From the NCBI GenBank assembly GCA_014860725.1, contig JACZJD010000188.1, forward strand, positions 1-6,008: a DNA stretch of 6,008 nt, written 5' to 3'. Below, piece by piece: positions 1 to 4,214 of this stretch. The notes below the pieces were generated by a model. That model did no database searches. It was not told the origin of the DNA and saw nothing but the letters and a program-made list of their open reading frames with translations. How positions within the stretch are numbered: position 1 is the first letter of the stretch; the number at the start of each line of letters is the position of its first letter. The translations under genes and the position numbers were made by a program. This DNA is from Aquamicrobium sp. (GTDB taxonomy: Bacteria > Pseudomonadota > Alphaproteobacteria > Rhizobiales > Rhizobiaceae).

Positions 1-188
1 AGGCTGACGCCGACGATGCGCGAGTCGCCGCCGGCCGCGGCCAGCGCCGCGTCGGTGTAGACGGCCTGGTGCGCCTTGTGAAAGGCGCCGACGCCGATAT
101 GGACGATGCCCGCCGCATGCGCCGCGGGCGCGTAGCCCGGCGCAGACACCGCCGCAGCGACCCGCGAGGCGGCCGACAGCCTGGTCAT
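1..188 (-). CDS. uxuB: D-mannonate oxidoreductase / fructuronate reductase, N-terminal part (runs off left edge)
   Basis: Reading leftward from the ATG at 188-186, 62 codons are visible before the window ends. Residues 28-44 contain IVHIGVGAFHKAHQAVY, the N-terminal signature of the mannitol dehydrogenase / mannonate oxidoreductase family. Its glycine-rich GVGAFH segment (32-37) begins the NAD-binding Rossmann fold. Known members of the polyol-specific long-chain dehydrogenase family interconvert fructuronate and mannonate, tagaturonate and altronate, or fructose and mannitol. The fructuronate/mannonate assignment is inferred from its position directly behind uxuA, whose enzyme uses mannonate. 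The start overlaps the uxuA stop in an ATGA, which suggests translational coupling. A weak GGTGAG (203-198) lies 9 bases upstream. The enzyme is expected to be cytoplasmic. The catalytic C-terminal half is outside the window, so mannitol dehydrogenase cannot be excluded from sequence alone. Confidence 0.88.
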   Translation of the reverse strand, partial: MTRLSAASRVAAAVSAPGYAPAAHAAGIVHIGVGAFHKAHQAVYTDAALAAAGGDSRIVGVS

Positions 189-1402
189 GGCCGGAAGCTC
201 ACCGCCGGATGCGACAGCGCGGTCATGATGCCGCGCAGCTCGGCCAGGCCCTTGAGCCTGCCGATGGTCGGATAGCCCGGCTGGCCCTTGCGGCCGAGGT
301 CGTCGACGATGTCCTGGCCATGGTCGGGCCGCATCGGGATCTGGTGGTCGGCGCGGCCTTCGGCCTTGCGCCGCGCCTCCTCCCTCAGGACCTCGCCGAT
401 CAGCGCCACCATGTCGGTTCCGCCGCCCAGATGCTCGGCCTCGTGGAACGAGGCGGGCATGCCCGGCGCCTCTATGGTCACGTTGCGCAGGTGCAGGAAG
501 TGCACGCGCGGCGCGAATTCGCGCATGATCGCCGGCAGGTCGTTGTCGGCGCGCGCGCCGAGCGAGCCGGAGCACAGCGTCATGCCGCTGGCGGGGCTGT
601 CGACGGCGTCGAGGATGCGGCGGTAGTCCGCCGCTGTGGACATGATGCGCGGCAGGCCGAGCAGCGGGAACGGCGGATCGTCGGGGTGGCAGCACAGCCG
701 CATGCCGAGCTTCTCGGCCACCGGGACCACCTCCTCGAGGAAGGCGACGAAATGGGCGCGCAGCGTCTCGGCGTCGATGTCGTCATATTCGGCGAGGTGG
801 CGGCGCACGTCGGCGACGGACATGCTCTCCGTCGAGCCGGGCAGGCCGGCGGTGACGTTGGCGGCGAGCTCCGCCTTGCGCGCCTCGCTCATGGCGGCGA
901 AGCGGCGGGCCGCCTGTTCGCAGACCTCGGGGGCGAAATCCTCGGCCGCGCCCCTGCGCTCCAGGATGTGGATGTCGAAGGCGGCGAAGTCGATCAGGTC
1001 GAAGCGCATGCAGGTGCCGCCATGCGGCACGCGGAAGGCGAGGTCGGTCCGCGTCCAGTCGAGGACCGGCATGAAGTTGTAGCAGATCGTCTCCAGCCCC
1101 TGCGCGGCGAGGTTCTCGAGGCTGGTCCTGTAGTTGGCGATGTGGGTGCGCCACTCGCCCTTCTGCTTCTTGATGTCCTCGGAGACCGGCAGGCTCTCCA
1201 CGACCTCCCAGGCGAGGCCGGAGGGCGAGCCGTCCTTCATGCGGCCGATGGCCTCCGCGCGCTTGGCGATCTCGGCGCCGGTCCACACCGCGCCGGTGGG
1301 CACGTGGTGCAGCGCGCTGACGACGCCCTCGACGCCCGCCTGCCGCATGTCGTCCACCGATGTCAGGTCGTGGGGACCGAACCACCTCCAGGTCTGCCGC
1401 AT
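185..1402 (-). CDS. uxuA: Mannonate dehydratase (UxuA)
   Basis: This 405-residue protein is close to the usual family length of about 390-400. It should dehydrate D-mannonate to 2-keto-3-deoxy-D-gluconate in the cytoplasm with a divalent metal (Mn or Fe), on a xylose-isomerase-like TIM barrel. Diagnostic segments are WRWFGP (5-10), CYNFMPVLDWTRTDL (107-121), HPDDPP (239-244), CSGSLGAR (277-284), HLRN (304-307), SFHEAEHLGG (318-327) and MRPDHGQ (357-363). The family's metal ligands, as I recall them (His, Cys, His, Asp), correspond to H239, C277, H304 and D360, all present. I chose the ATG at 1402 because family similarity begins at once (MRQTWRWFGP) and an AAGGGAG ribosome site lies just upstream. 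The same frame stays open to 1864, but that extension is Arg/Gly-rich and unlike the family. The TGA overlaps the uxuB ATG. The gene diverges from the GntR/TRAP operon. Confidence 0.96.
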   Translation of the reverse strand: MRQTWRWFGPHDLTSVDDMRQAGVEGVVSALHHVPTGAVWTGAEIAKRAEAIGRMKDGSPSGLAWEVVESLPVSEDIKKQKGEWRTHIANYRTSLENLAAQGLETICYNFMPVLDWTRTDLAFRVPHGGTCMRFDLIDFAAFDIHILERRGAAEDFAPEVCEQAARRFAAMSEARKAELAANVTAGLPGSTESMSVADVRRHLAEYDDIDAETLRAHFVAFLEEVVPVAEKLGMRLCCHPDDPPFPLLGLPRIMSTAADYRRILDAVDSPASGMTLCSGSLGARADNDLPAIMREFAPRVHFLHLRNVTIEAPGMPASFHEAEHLGGGTDMVALIGEVLREEARRKAEGRADHQIPMRPDHGQDIVDDLGRKGQPGYPTIGRLKGLAELRGIMTALSHPAVSFRP

Positions 1403-1407
1403 ATGCT

Positions 1408-1414
1408 CTCCCTT
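1408..1414 (-). promoter_or_regulatory. Ribosome binding site of uxuA
   Basis: On the minus strand AAGGGAG ends 5 bases before the ATG at 1402. It supports this start over any upstream in-frame codon. Confidence 0.75.
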
Positions 1415-1428
1415 CGTCTCGGGTCCCG

Positions 1429-1547
1429 CCGCTTTTCTCCGGTCGCGGAAAGGCCCTGTTCCTTCGTTCTTCGCACGGTCCCGGCGGGACGCCATCGCGC
1501 CTCCCCCGGACCGCTCCGGAACGTTTCCGCCTTTCGGAGAAAAGCGG
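1429..1547. repeat. 13-base perfect inverted repeat spaced by 93 bases, upstream of uxuA
   Basis: CCGCTTTTCTCCG at 1429-1441 is the exact reverse complement of CGGAGAAAAGCGG at 1535-1547. The left arm lies about 15 bases upstream (in the uxuA sense) of the uxuA ribosome site. The right arm is also part of the local hairpin at 1522-1552, so the two pairings exclude each other in RNA. A second long-range pair sits inside it: GTCCCGCC (1423-1430) with GGCGGGAC (1483-1490). Confidence 0.6.
1478..1490. repeat. 13-base palindrome in the uxuA leader
   Basis: GTCCCG-G-CGGGAC has six-base perfect arms around one central base. Its right half can alternatively pair with 1423-1430. It could be a protein-binding site or part of a leader RNA fold; the sequence does not say which. 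Confidence 0.4.
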
Positions 1548-1552
1548 AAGCG
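1522..1552 (-). repeat. Local hairpin in the uxuA leader
   Basis: CGTTTCCGC (1522-1530) faces GCGGAAGCG (1544-1552) with one mismatch. Inside it TTTC (1532-1535) pairs with GAAA (1539-1542) around a three-base loop. The total is two nearly complementary 14-base arms with two mismatches. No T-run follows on either strand, so it is not a typical intrinsic terminator. Because 1535-1547 can instead pair with 1429-1441, it may be one state of a two-state leader fold. Confidence 0.5.
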
Positions 1553-1587
1553 CCCCATCCCTGTCTTTCGCGCAACCCCGGACGGAA

Positions 1588-1595
1588 AAGCGCTT
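1588..1595. promoter_or_regulatory. AAGCGCTT palindrome, possible LacI-family operator core
   Basis: AAGCGCTT fits the AANCGNTT pattern common at LacI/GalR-family operators. A related AACGTT core, inside CGGAACGTTTCCG, lies at 1517-1529. Eight bases is short for a G+C-rich genome and no LacI-family gene is in the window, so this is only a candidate. Confidence 0.25.
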
Positions 1596-1599
1596 GCGC

Positions 1600-1654
1600 A
1601 CCTTTCCCGGAATTGCGACGGCCGCAATCCTGTCCGCCGGCGGACCTTTCCCGG
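1600..1654. repeat. Direct repeat ACCTTTCCCGG enclosing two palindromes
   Basis: ACCTTTCCCGG occurs at 1600-1610 and again at 1644-1654, a 44-base period. Between the copies are ATTGCG-N5-CGCAAT (1612-1628) and the perfect 14-base palindrome GTCCGCCGGCGGAC (1632-1645), which overlaps the second copy by two bases. This order and density suggest a regulatory array or a structured leader RNA. I do not recognise it as a named element. Confidence 0.5.
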
Positions 1655-1694
1655 CATCCGCCGCGGTGTCCGCCCTCGCCGTCCGTGCCTGCCT

Positions 1695-1720
1695 CGTCCT
1701 TGCCGTCCGTCCTTGTCGGC
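1695..1720. repeat. Two 13-base imperfect tandem repeats
   Basis: CGTCCTTGCCGTC (1695-1707) is followed directly by CGTCCTTGTCGGC (1708-1720), with 11 of 13 bases identical. GCCGTCCGT also recurs at 1678-1686 and 1702-1710. The stretch is pyrimidine-biased on the plus strand and may simply be low-complexity sequence. Confidence 0.4.
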
Positions 1721-1771
1721 CGCCACGGGGATACACCTATGAGCACGGCGATCCGCAATGACCGTTTCGCG

Positions 1772-1781
1772 GGCAATTGCC
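1772..1781. promoter_or_regulatory. GGCAATTGCC palindrome upstream of the GntR gene
   Basis: This is a perfect 10-base palindrome whose end lies 17 bases before the putative -35 box at 1799. Its position suits an operator or activator site. Nothing in the window identifies the protein that would bind it. Confidence 0.3.
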
Positions 1782-1784
1782 TGC

Positions 1785-1820
1785 TTCATACACAAGAGTT
1801 GACTAGTATGGAAGTATGGA
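1785..1820. promoter_or_regulatory. Candidate GntR operator: GTATG half-sites
   Basis: AGTATGGA is repeated perfectly head to tail at 1805-1812 and 1813-1820. TTCATAC at 1785-1791 is the inverted counterpart (one mismatch to the complement of GTATGGA), with CATAC and GTATG 14 bases apart. FadR/FCD-type GntR proteins commonly bind GTAT/ATAC half-sites, and E. coli NanR binds tandem GGTATA repeats. The tandem copies fill almost the whole spacer of the predicted promoter, so a bound protein would block RNA polymerase. Autoregulation by the adjacent GntR protein is inferred. Confidence 0.5.
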
Positions 1821-1827
1821 GGATAAG
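1799..1827 (+). promoter_or_regulatory. Putative sigma-70 promoter of the GntR/TRAP operon
   Basis: TTGACT (1799-1804) is followed after 17 bases by GATAAG (1822-1827), matching the consensus at 5 of 6 and 4 of 6 positions. It lies in the most A+T-rich part of the intergenic region. Transcription would begin near 1834, leaving only about 14 leader bases with the ribosome site at their start. That is tight, so the true -10 box may be elsewhere. Confidence 0.45.
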
Positions 1828-1833
1828 AAGGAA

Positions 1834-1838
1834 GGAGG
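1834..1838 (+). promoter_or_regulatory. Ribosome binding site of the GntR gene
   Basis: GGAGG ends 9 bases before the ATG at 1848. Another ATG at 1841 is only 2 bases from it and in the wrong frame, so the site favours 1848. Confidence 0.7.
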
Positions 1839-1847
1839 AAATGTCCG

Positions 1848-2540
1848 ATGTATTCCGAAGCCACCGCCGCCAGCCTCGATGCGGGCTCCGCGATCGCGCC
1901 GCAGATCTACCGGCGGCTGCGCGAGCGCATCGTGCGCACCGAATTGCTGCCCGGCGAGGTGATTTCCGAGACCGAGATCGCGCGCGCCTACGCCGTCTCC
2001 CGCCAGCCGGTGCGCGAGGCGTTCATCAAGCTCGCCGAGGCCGGCCTCGTCCAGATCAGGCCGCAGCGCGGCACCATGATCACCCGCATCTCCACCGGGG
2101 CGGTGATGGATGCGCGCTTCGTGCGCGAGGCCATCGAGGCCGACGTGGTCAAGATCGTCGCCGAGCGCGCCGACGCGGCGATCCGGCGCGAGCTCGCCGA
2201 CCAGATCGCCCAGCAGAAGCGCGTCGCCGAGACCGACGAGAACGCGTTCGTCCGGCTCGACGAGCTCTTCCACCGCACGCTCGCCGACATGGCGGGCAAG
2301 GCCTACGCCTGGCGCGTGGTCGAGGAGGTGAAGGCGCAGATGGACCGCGTGCGCTACCTGAGCATCGAGAAGGTGCACATCCGCCTGCTCGTCGCCCAGC
2401 ACGAGGCGGTGGTGGACGCCATCGCCGCCAACGACGTCGCCGCCGCCGAGAGCGCCATGCGCGTGCATCTGCGCGAGATCCTGAAATCGCTGCCGGCCGT
2501 GGCCAAGGCCCGCCCGGAGCTGTTCGACGCCGCCGGATAG
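1848..2540 (+). CDS. GntR-family transcriptional regulator, FadR/FCD subfamily
   Basis: This is a 230-residue protein, a normal length for the family. Residues about 19-82 form the winged helix-turn-helix, including LLPGEVISETEIARAYAVSR (33-52), QPVREAFIKLAEAGLV (53-68) and the wing RPQRGTMITRIS (71-82). Residues about 88-212 form the all-helical FCD effector domain. Its usual metal/carboxylate-binding residues appear as D138-x3-H142, H185 and H207, so a metal-assisted organic-acid ligand is plausible. The gene is divergent from uxuA and only 44 bases upstream of dctP with no terminator between, so it is probably cotranscribed with the transporter. The likely role is repression of both arms, relieved by a pathway acid such as fructuronate, mannonate, gulonate or idonate. 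The exact ligand cannot be read from the sequence. It resembles UxuR/ExuR in class, but I would not give it that name. Confidence 0.92.
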   Translation: MYSEATAASLDAGSAIAPQIYRRLRERIVRTELLPGEVISETEIARAYAVSRQPVREAFIKLAEAGLVQIRPQRGTMITRISTGAVMDARFVREAIEADVVKIVAERADAAIRRELADQIAQQKRVAETDENAFVRLDELFHRTLADMAGKAYAWRVVEEVKAQMDRVRYLSIEKVHIRLLVAQHEAVVDAIAANDVAAAESAMRVHLREILKSLPAVAKARPELFDAAG

Positions 2541-2572
2541 CGGCCCAACTTCCACAAAAGACCATCGAGCCA

Positions 2573-2578
2573 GGGAGG
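2573..2578 (+). promoter_or_regulatory. Ribosome binding site of dctP
   Basis: GGGAGG lies 6 bases before the ATG at 2585. A nearer ATG at 2580 is followed at once by an in-frame TGA, so the site supports 2585 as the start. Confidence 0.8.
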
Positions 2579-2584
2579 CATGGC

Positions 2585-3562
2585 ATGACTTCGAAATTCG
2601 GTATCAAGGCAATTCTGGCGGGCTTCATGCTCGCGACCACGCTCACCACCGGCGCGCTCGCGCAGGAGCTGAAGCTCAAGCTCGGCCACCTCGCCAACGA
2701 GCAGAACTCGTGGCACAAGGCGTCGCTGAAGTTCGGCGAGGAGCTTTCGGCGCTGACCGACGGCCGCATCGTCGTCGAGGTGTTCCCCAACGATTCGCTC
2801 GGCCGCGAGATCGACCTGATCAACGGCATGCAGCTCGGCACGGTCGAGATGACCATCACCGGCGAGAGCCTGCAGAACTGGGCGCCGATGGCCGCGCTTC
2901 TCGCCATCCCCTACGGCTACACCTCGCTCGAGGACATGGACGCCGTCGCAGGCGGCGAGATCGGCAAGGAGATCGAGGCCCAGATCGTCGAGCGCGCGCA
3001 GGTGCGGCCGATCGCCTATTTCGCCCGCGGCCCGCGCAACCTGACCGCCAACCGCGCCATCACCAGGCCCGGGGAGCTGGAGCGCATGCGCATGCGCGTG
3101 CCCAACGTGCCGCTCTTCGTCGACGTGTGGACCGCGCTCGGCGCGCAGCCGACGCCGATGGCCTTCTCCGAGGTCTTCACCTCGCTGCAGAACGGCACCA
3201 TCGCCGGCCAGGAGAACCCGCTGGCGCTGATCCAGTCGGCCTCGTTCAACGAGGTGCAGAGCCACGTCAACCTGACCGAGCACGTGCGCTCGTGGATCTA
3301 TCTCACCATCGCCGAGCAGGTGTGGAGCCGTCTGTCGGAAGAGGACCAGGGCCATGTGCTCGAGGCCGCGCGCCGCGCCCAGGAGTTCGAGCGCGAGCAG
3401 TTCCTCAAGGACGAGGACGCCATCCGTGCCGACCTCGAGGCCAAGGGCATGACCTTCGTCGAGGTCGACCAGCAGGCCTTCGCCGACGCCGCGCGCGACG
3501 CCGTCATCAACAGCGTCGACGAGAGCATCCGGCCGGTCGTCGAGGACCTCTTCAACCGCTAG
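2585..3562 (+). CDS. dctP: TRAP transporter periplasmic substrate-binding protein (DctP/SiaP family)
   Basis: This 325-residue protein is a typical length for the family. It begins with a Sec signal peptide: lysines at 4 and 8, a hydrophobic core at about 9-23, and cleavage probably after ALA (24-26). The mature protein opens with LKLKLGHLANEQNSWHKA, the usual first strand of DctP proteins. The family core RMRVPNVPLFVDVWTALGAQ (169-188) and PMAFSEVFTSLQNGTIAGQENP (191-212) is intact. R171 is the conserved carboxylate-gripping arginine. As I recall, R151, R171 and N211 keep the spacing of R127, R147 and N187 in Haemophilus SiaP. The ligand is therefore probably an organic or sugar acid. From the neighbours, a hexuronate, L-gulonate, L-idonate or D-mannonate is likely. 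The protein should act in the periplasm and deliver substrate to DctQM. It is the first transporter gene after the regulator and is separated from dctQ by a structured gap. Confidence 0.95.
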   Translation: MTSKFGIKAILAGFMLATTLTTGALAQELKLKLGHLANEQNSWHKASLKFGEELSALTDGRIVVEVFPNDSLGREIDLINGMQLGTVEMTITGESLQNWAPMAALLAIPYGYTSLEDMDAVAGGEIGKEIEAQIVERAQVRPIAYFARGPRNLTANRAITRPGELERMRMRVPNVPLFVDVWTALGAQPTPMAFSEVFTSLQNGTIAGQENPLALIQSASFNEVQSHVNLTEHVRSWIYLTIAEQVWSRLSEEDQGHVLEAARRAQEFEREQFLKDEDAIRADLEAKGMTFVEVDQQAFADAARDAVINSVDESIRPVVEDLFNR

Positions 3563-3572
3563 GGCACCGGGC

Positions 3573-3604
3573 AGGGCCGGTCCCGCATCGCGCGGCCCGG
3601 CCCT
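3573..3604 (+). repeat. Hairpin 1 in the dctP-dctQ gap
   Basis: AGGGCCGG (3573-3580) pairs perfectly with CCGGCCCT (3597-3604) across a 16-base loop. It starts 10 bases after the dctP stop. The following bases are CGTGAAGAAACC with no T-run, so a full intrinsic terminator is unlikely. It could block 3' exonucleases and stabilise the dctP message, or cause partial termination, giving more binding protein than membrane subunits. Confidence 0.6.
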
Positions 3605-3632
3605 CGTGAAGAAACCGGCGCCCGGACAGGGA

Positions 3633-3675
3633 CGGATCGCCGCTTCATGCGCCCGCCGCGGCGCGCGGCGATCCG
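3633..3675 (+). repeat. Hairpin 2 in the dctP-dctQ gap, upstream of dctQ
   Basis: CGGATCGCCGC (3633-3643) pairs perfectly with GCGGCGATCCG (3665-3675). Inside it GCGCC (3649-3653) pairs with GGCGC (3660-3664) around a six-base loop, leaving TTCAT (3644-3648) as a one-sided bulge. The stem ends 13 bases before the dctQ ribosome site. No T-run follows. It may insulate or modulate dctQ translation. Confidence 0.6.
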
Positions 3676-3703
3676 GGGCCGCTGCCACAGAAGGTTTGAT
3701 GCC

Positions 3704-4210
3704 ATGCAATCGTTGGCTTTGTTGACAAGGCTCCTCACGGTCGTCAGCCGCGCGGCGGTCGGGCTCTCGTTCTTCGTCCTGGTCGTGGTGGTGACGGTCC
3801 AGATCGTCACCCGCACCTTCGGCCTGCCCTCGCCGGTATGGACGGAGGAGCTGTCGCGCTACCTCCTGCTCTACATGACCGCGTTCGGCATCGGCCTGTC
3901 GCTGGTGACCGGCGAGCTGGTGAACGTCGACATGCTGCAGGAAGCCGTGACCGAGAAGGCGGCGTGGTGGATGCGCCTGTTCGCCGCCGTCGCCACCGCC
4001 GTGCTCGGCGCGGCGATGATCTTCCCGGCGTGGCGCTTCACCCAGATCGGCGCGTTCCAGCGCGCGCCCAGCCTGCGCTGGACCATGGACTACATCCACG
4101 CCAGCGTGCTCTTCCTTTCCATCCTCCTGTTCATGTTCGCTCTTCTGCGCGTCGTCGGAATGCTCGCCGGGACGGAAGACGGGCGGCCCCAGCGCCCCGA
4201 GGAAGCCTGA
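3704..4210 (+). CDS. dctQ: TRAP transporter small membrane subunit (DctQ)
   Basis: This is a 168-residue integral membrane protein with four hydrophobic segments at about 13-36, 53-71, 88-111 and 131-152, the pattern of the TRAP small subunit. VWTEELSRYLLLYMTAFG (45-62) is the conserved family motif at the start of the second segment. The protein pairs with DctM in the inner membrane and helps receive the loaded binding protein. I chose the ATG at 3704 because AGAAGG (3689-3694) lies 9 bases upstream and the hydrophobic N-terminus follows directly. An in-frame ATG at 3647 would add 19 Arg-rich residues, has no ribosome site and falls in a hairpin bulge. The stop lies 4 bases before dctM, and the dctM ribosome site is inside the end of dctQ. 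Confidence 0.92.
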   Translation: MQSLALLTRLLTVVSRAAVGLSFFVLVVVVTVQIVTRTFGLPSPVWTEELSRYLLLYMTAFGIGLSLVTGELVNVDMLQEAVTEKAAWWMRLFAAVATAVLGAAMIFPAWRFTQIGAFQRAPSLRWTMDYIHASVLFLSILLFMFALLRVVGMLAGTEDGRPQRPEEA

Positions 4211-4214
4211 CACC

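Larger units (their letters stand above)
1403..1847. other. Divergent intergenic control region, 445 bases, no gene
   Basis: This is the only long non-coding stretch in the window, and it separates uxuA from the divergent GntR gene. Frames remain open here on both strands, but their translations are Arg/Gly/Pro-rich, match no family I recognise, and have no well-placed ribosome site. From 1403 to about 1730 it is G+C-rich and full of inverted and direct repeats, listed separately. From about 1731 to 1847 it is more A+T-rich and carries the likely promoter and operator of the plus-strand operon. I found no convincing sigma-70 promoter for uxuA. The best minus-strand match is TTGCGG (1758-1753), 17 bases, then TGTATC (1735-1730). 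It is poor and would imply a leader of about 320 bases. That length would put most of the repeats inside the uxuA leader RNA. Confidence 0.75.

Noticed and set aside
1429..1654. The repeats as a CRISPR array or mobile-element ends
   Set aside because: The repeats are 8-14 bases, differ from one another, have no regular spacers, and there is no transposase or target-site duplication.
1739..1847. A small plus-strand gene starting at ATG 1739
   Set aside because: It has no ribosome site, runs through the promoter and on into the GntR gene out of frame, and matches nothing.
1403..1864. A 154-residue N-terminal extension of UxuA
   Set aside because: The frame is open, but the extension is low-complexity and Arg/Gly-rich, would run across the intergenic region into the GntR gene, and precedes a family-typical start with a good ribosome site at 1402.
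209..3562. One plus-strand frame open for 3.35 kb (1117 codons), ending with dctP
   Set aside because: Only its last 325 codons are real (dctP, with its own ribosome site and signal peptide). The rest is antisense to uxuA, intergenic, and the wrong frame of the GntR gene, with Arg/Gly/His-rich translation. Stop codons are rare in such G+C-rich DNA.
3573..3604. Hairpin 1 as a Rho-independent terminator ending the dctP transcript
   Set aside because: The stem is strong but is followed by CGTGAAGAAACC instead of a T-run, and dctQM need to be expressed with dctP.
3647..3703. Upstream in-frame start for dctQ at 3647
   Set aside because: It would add 19 Arg-rich residues, lacks a ribosome site and lies inside hairpin 2. 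The start at 3704 has AGAAGG at good spacing.
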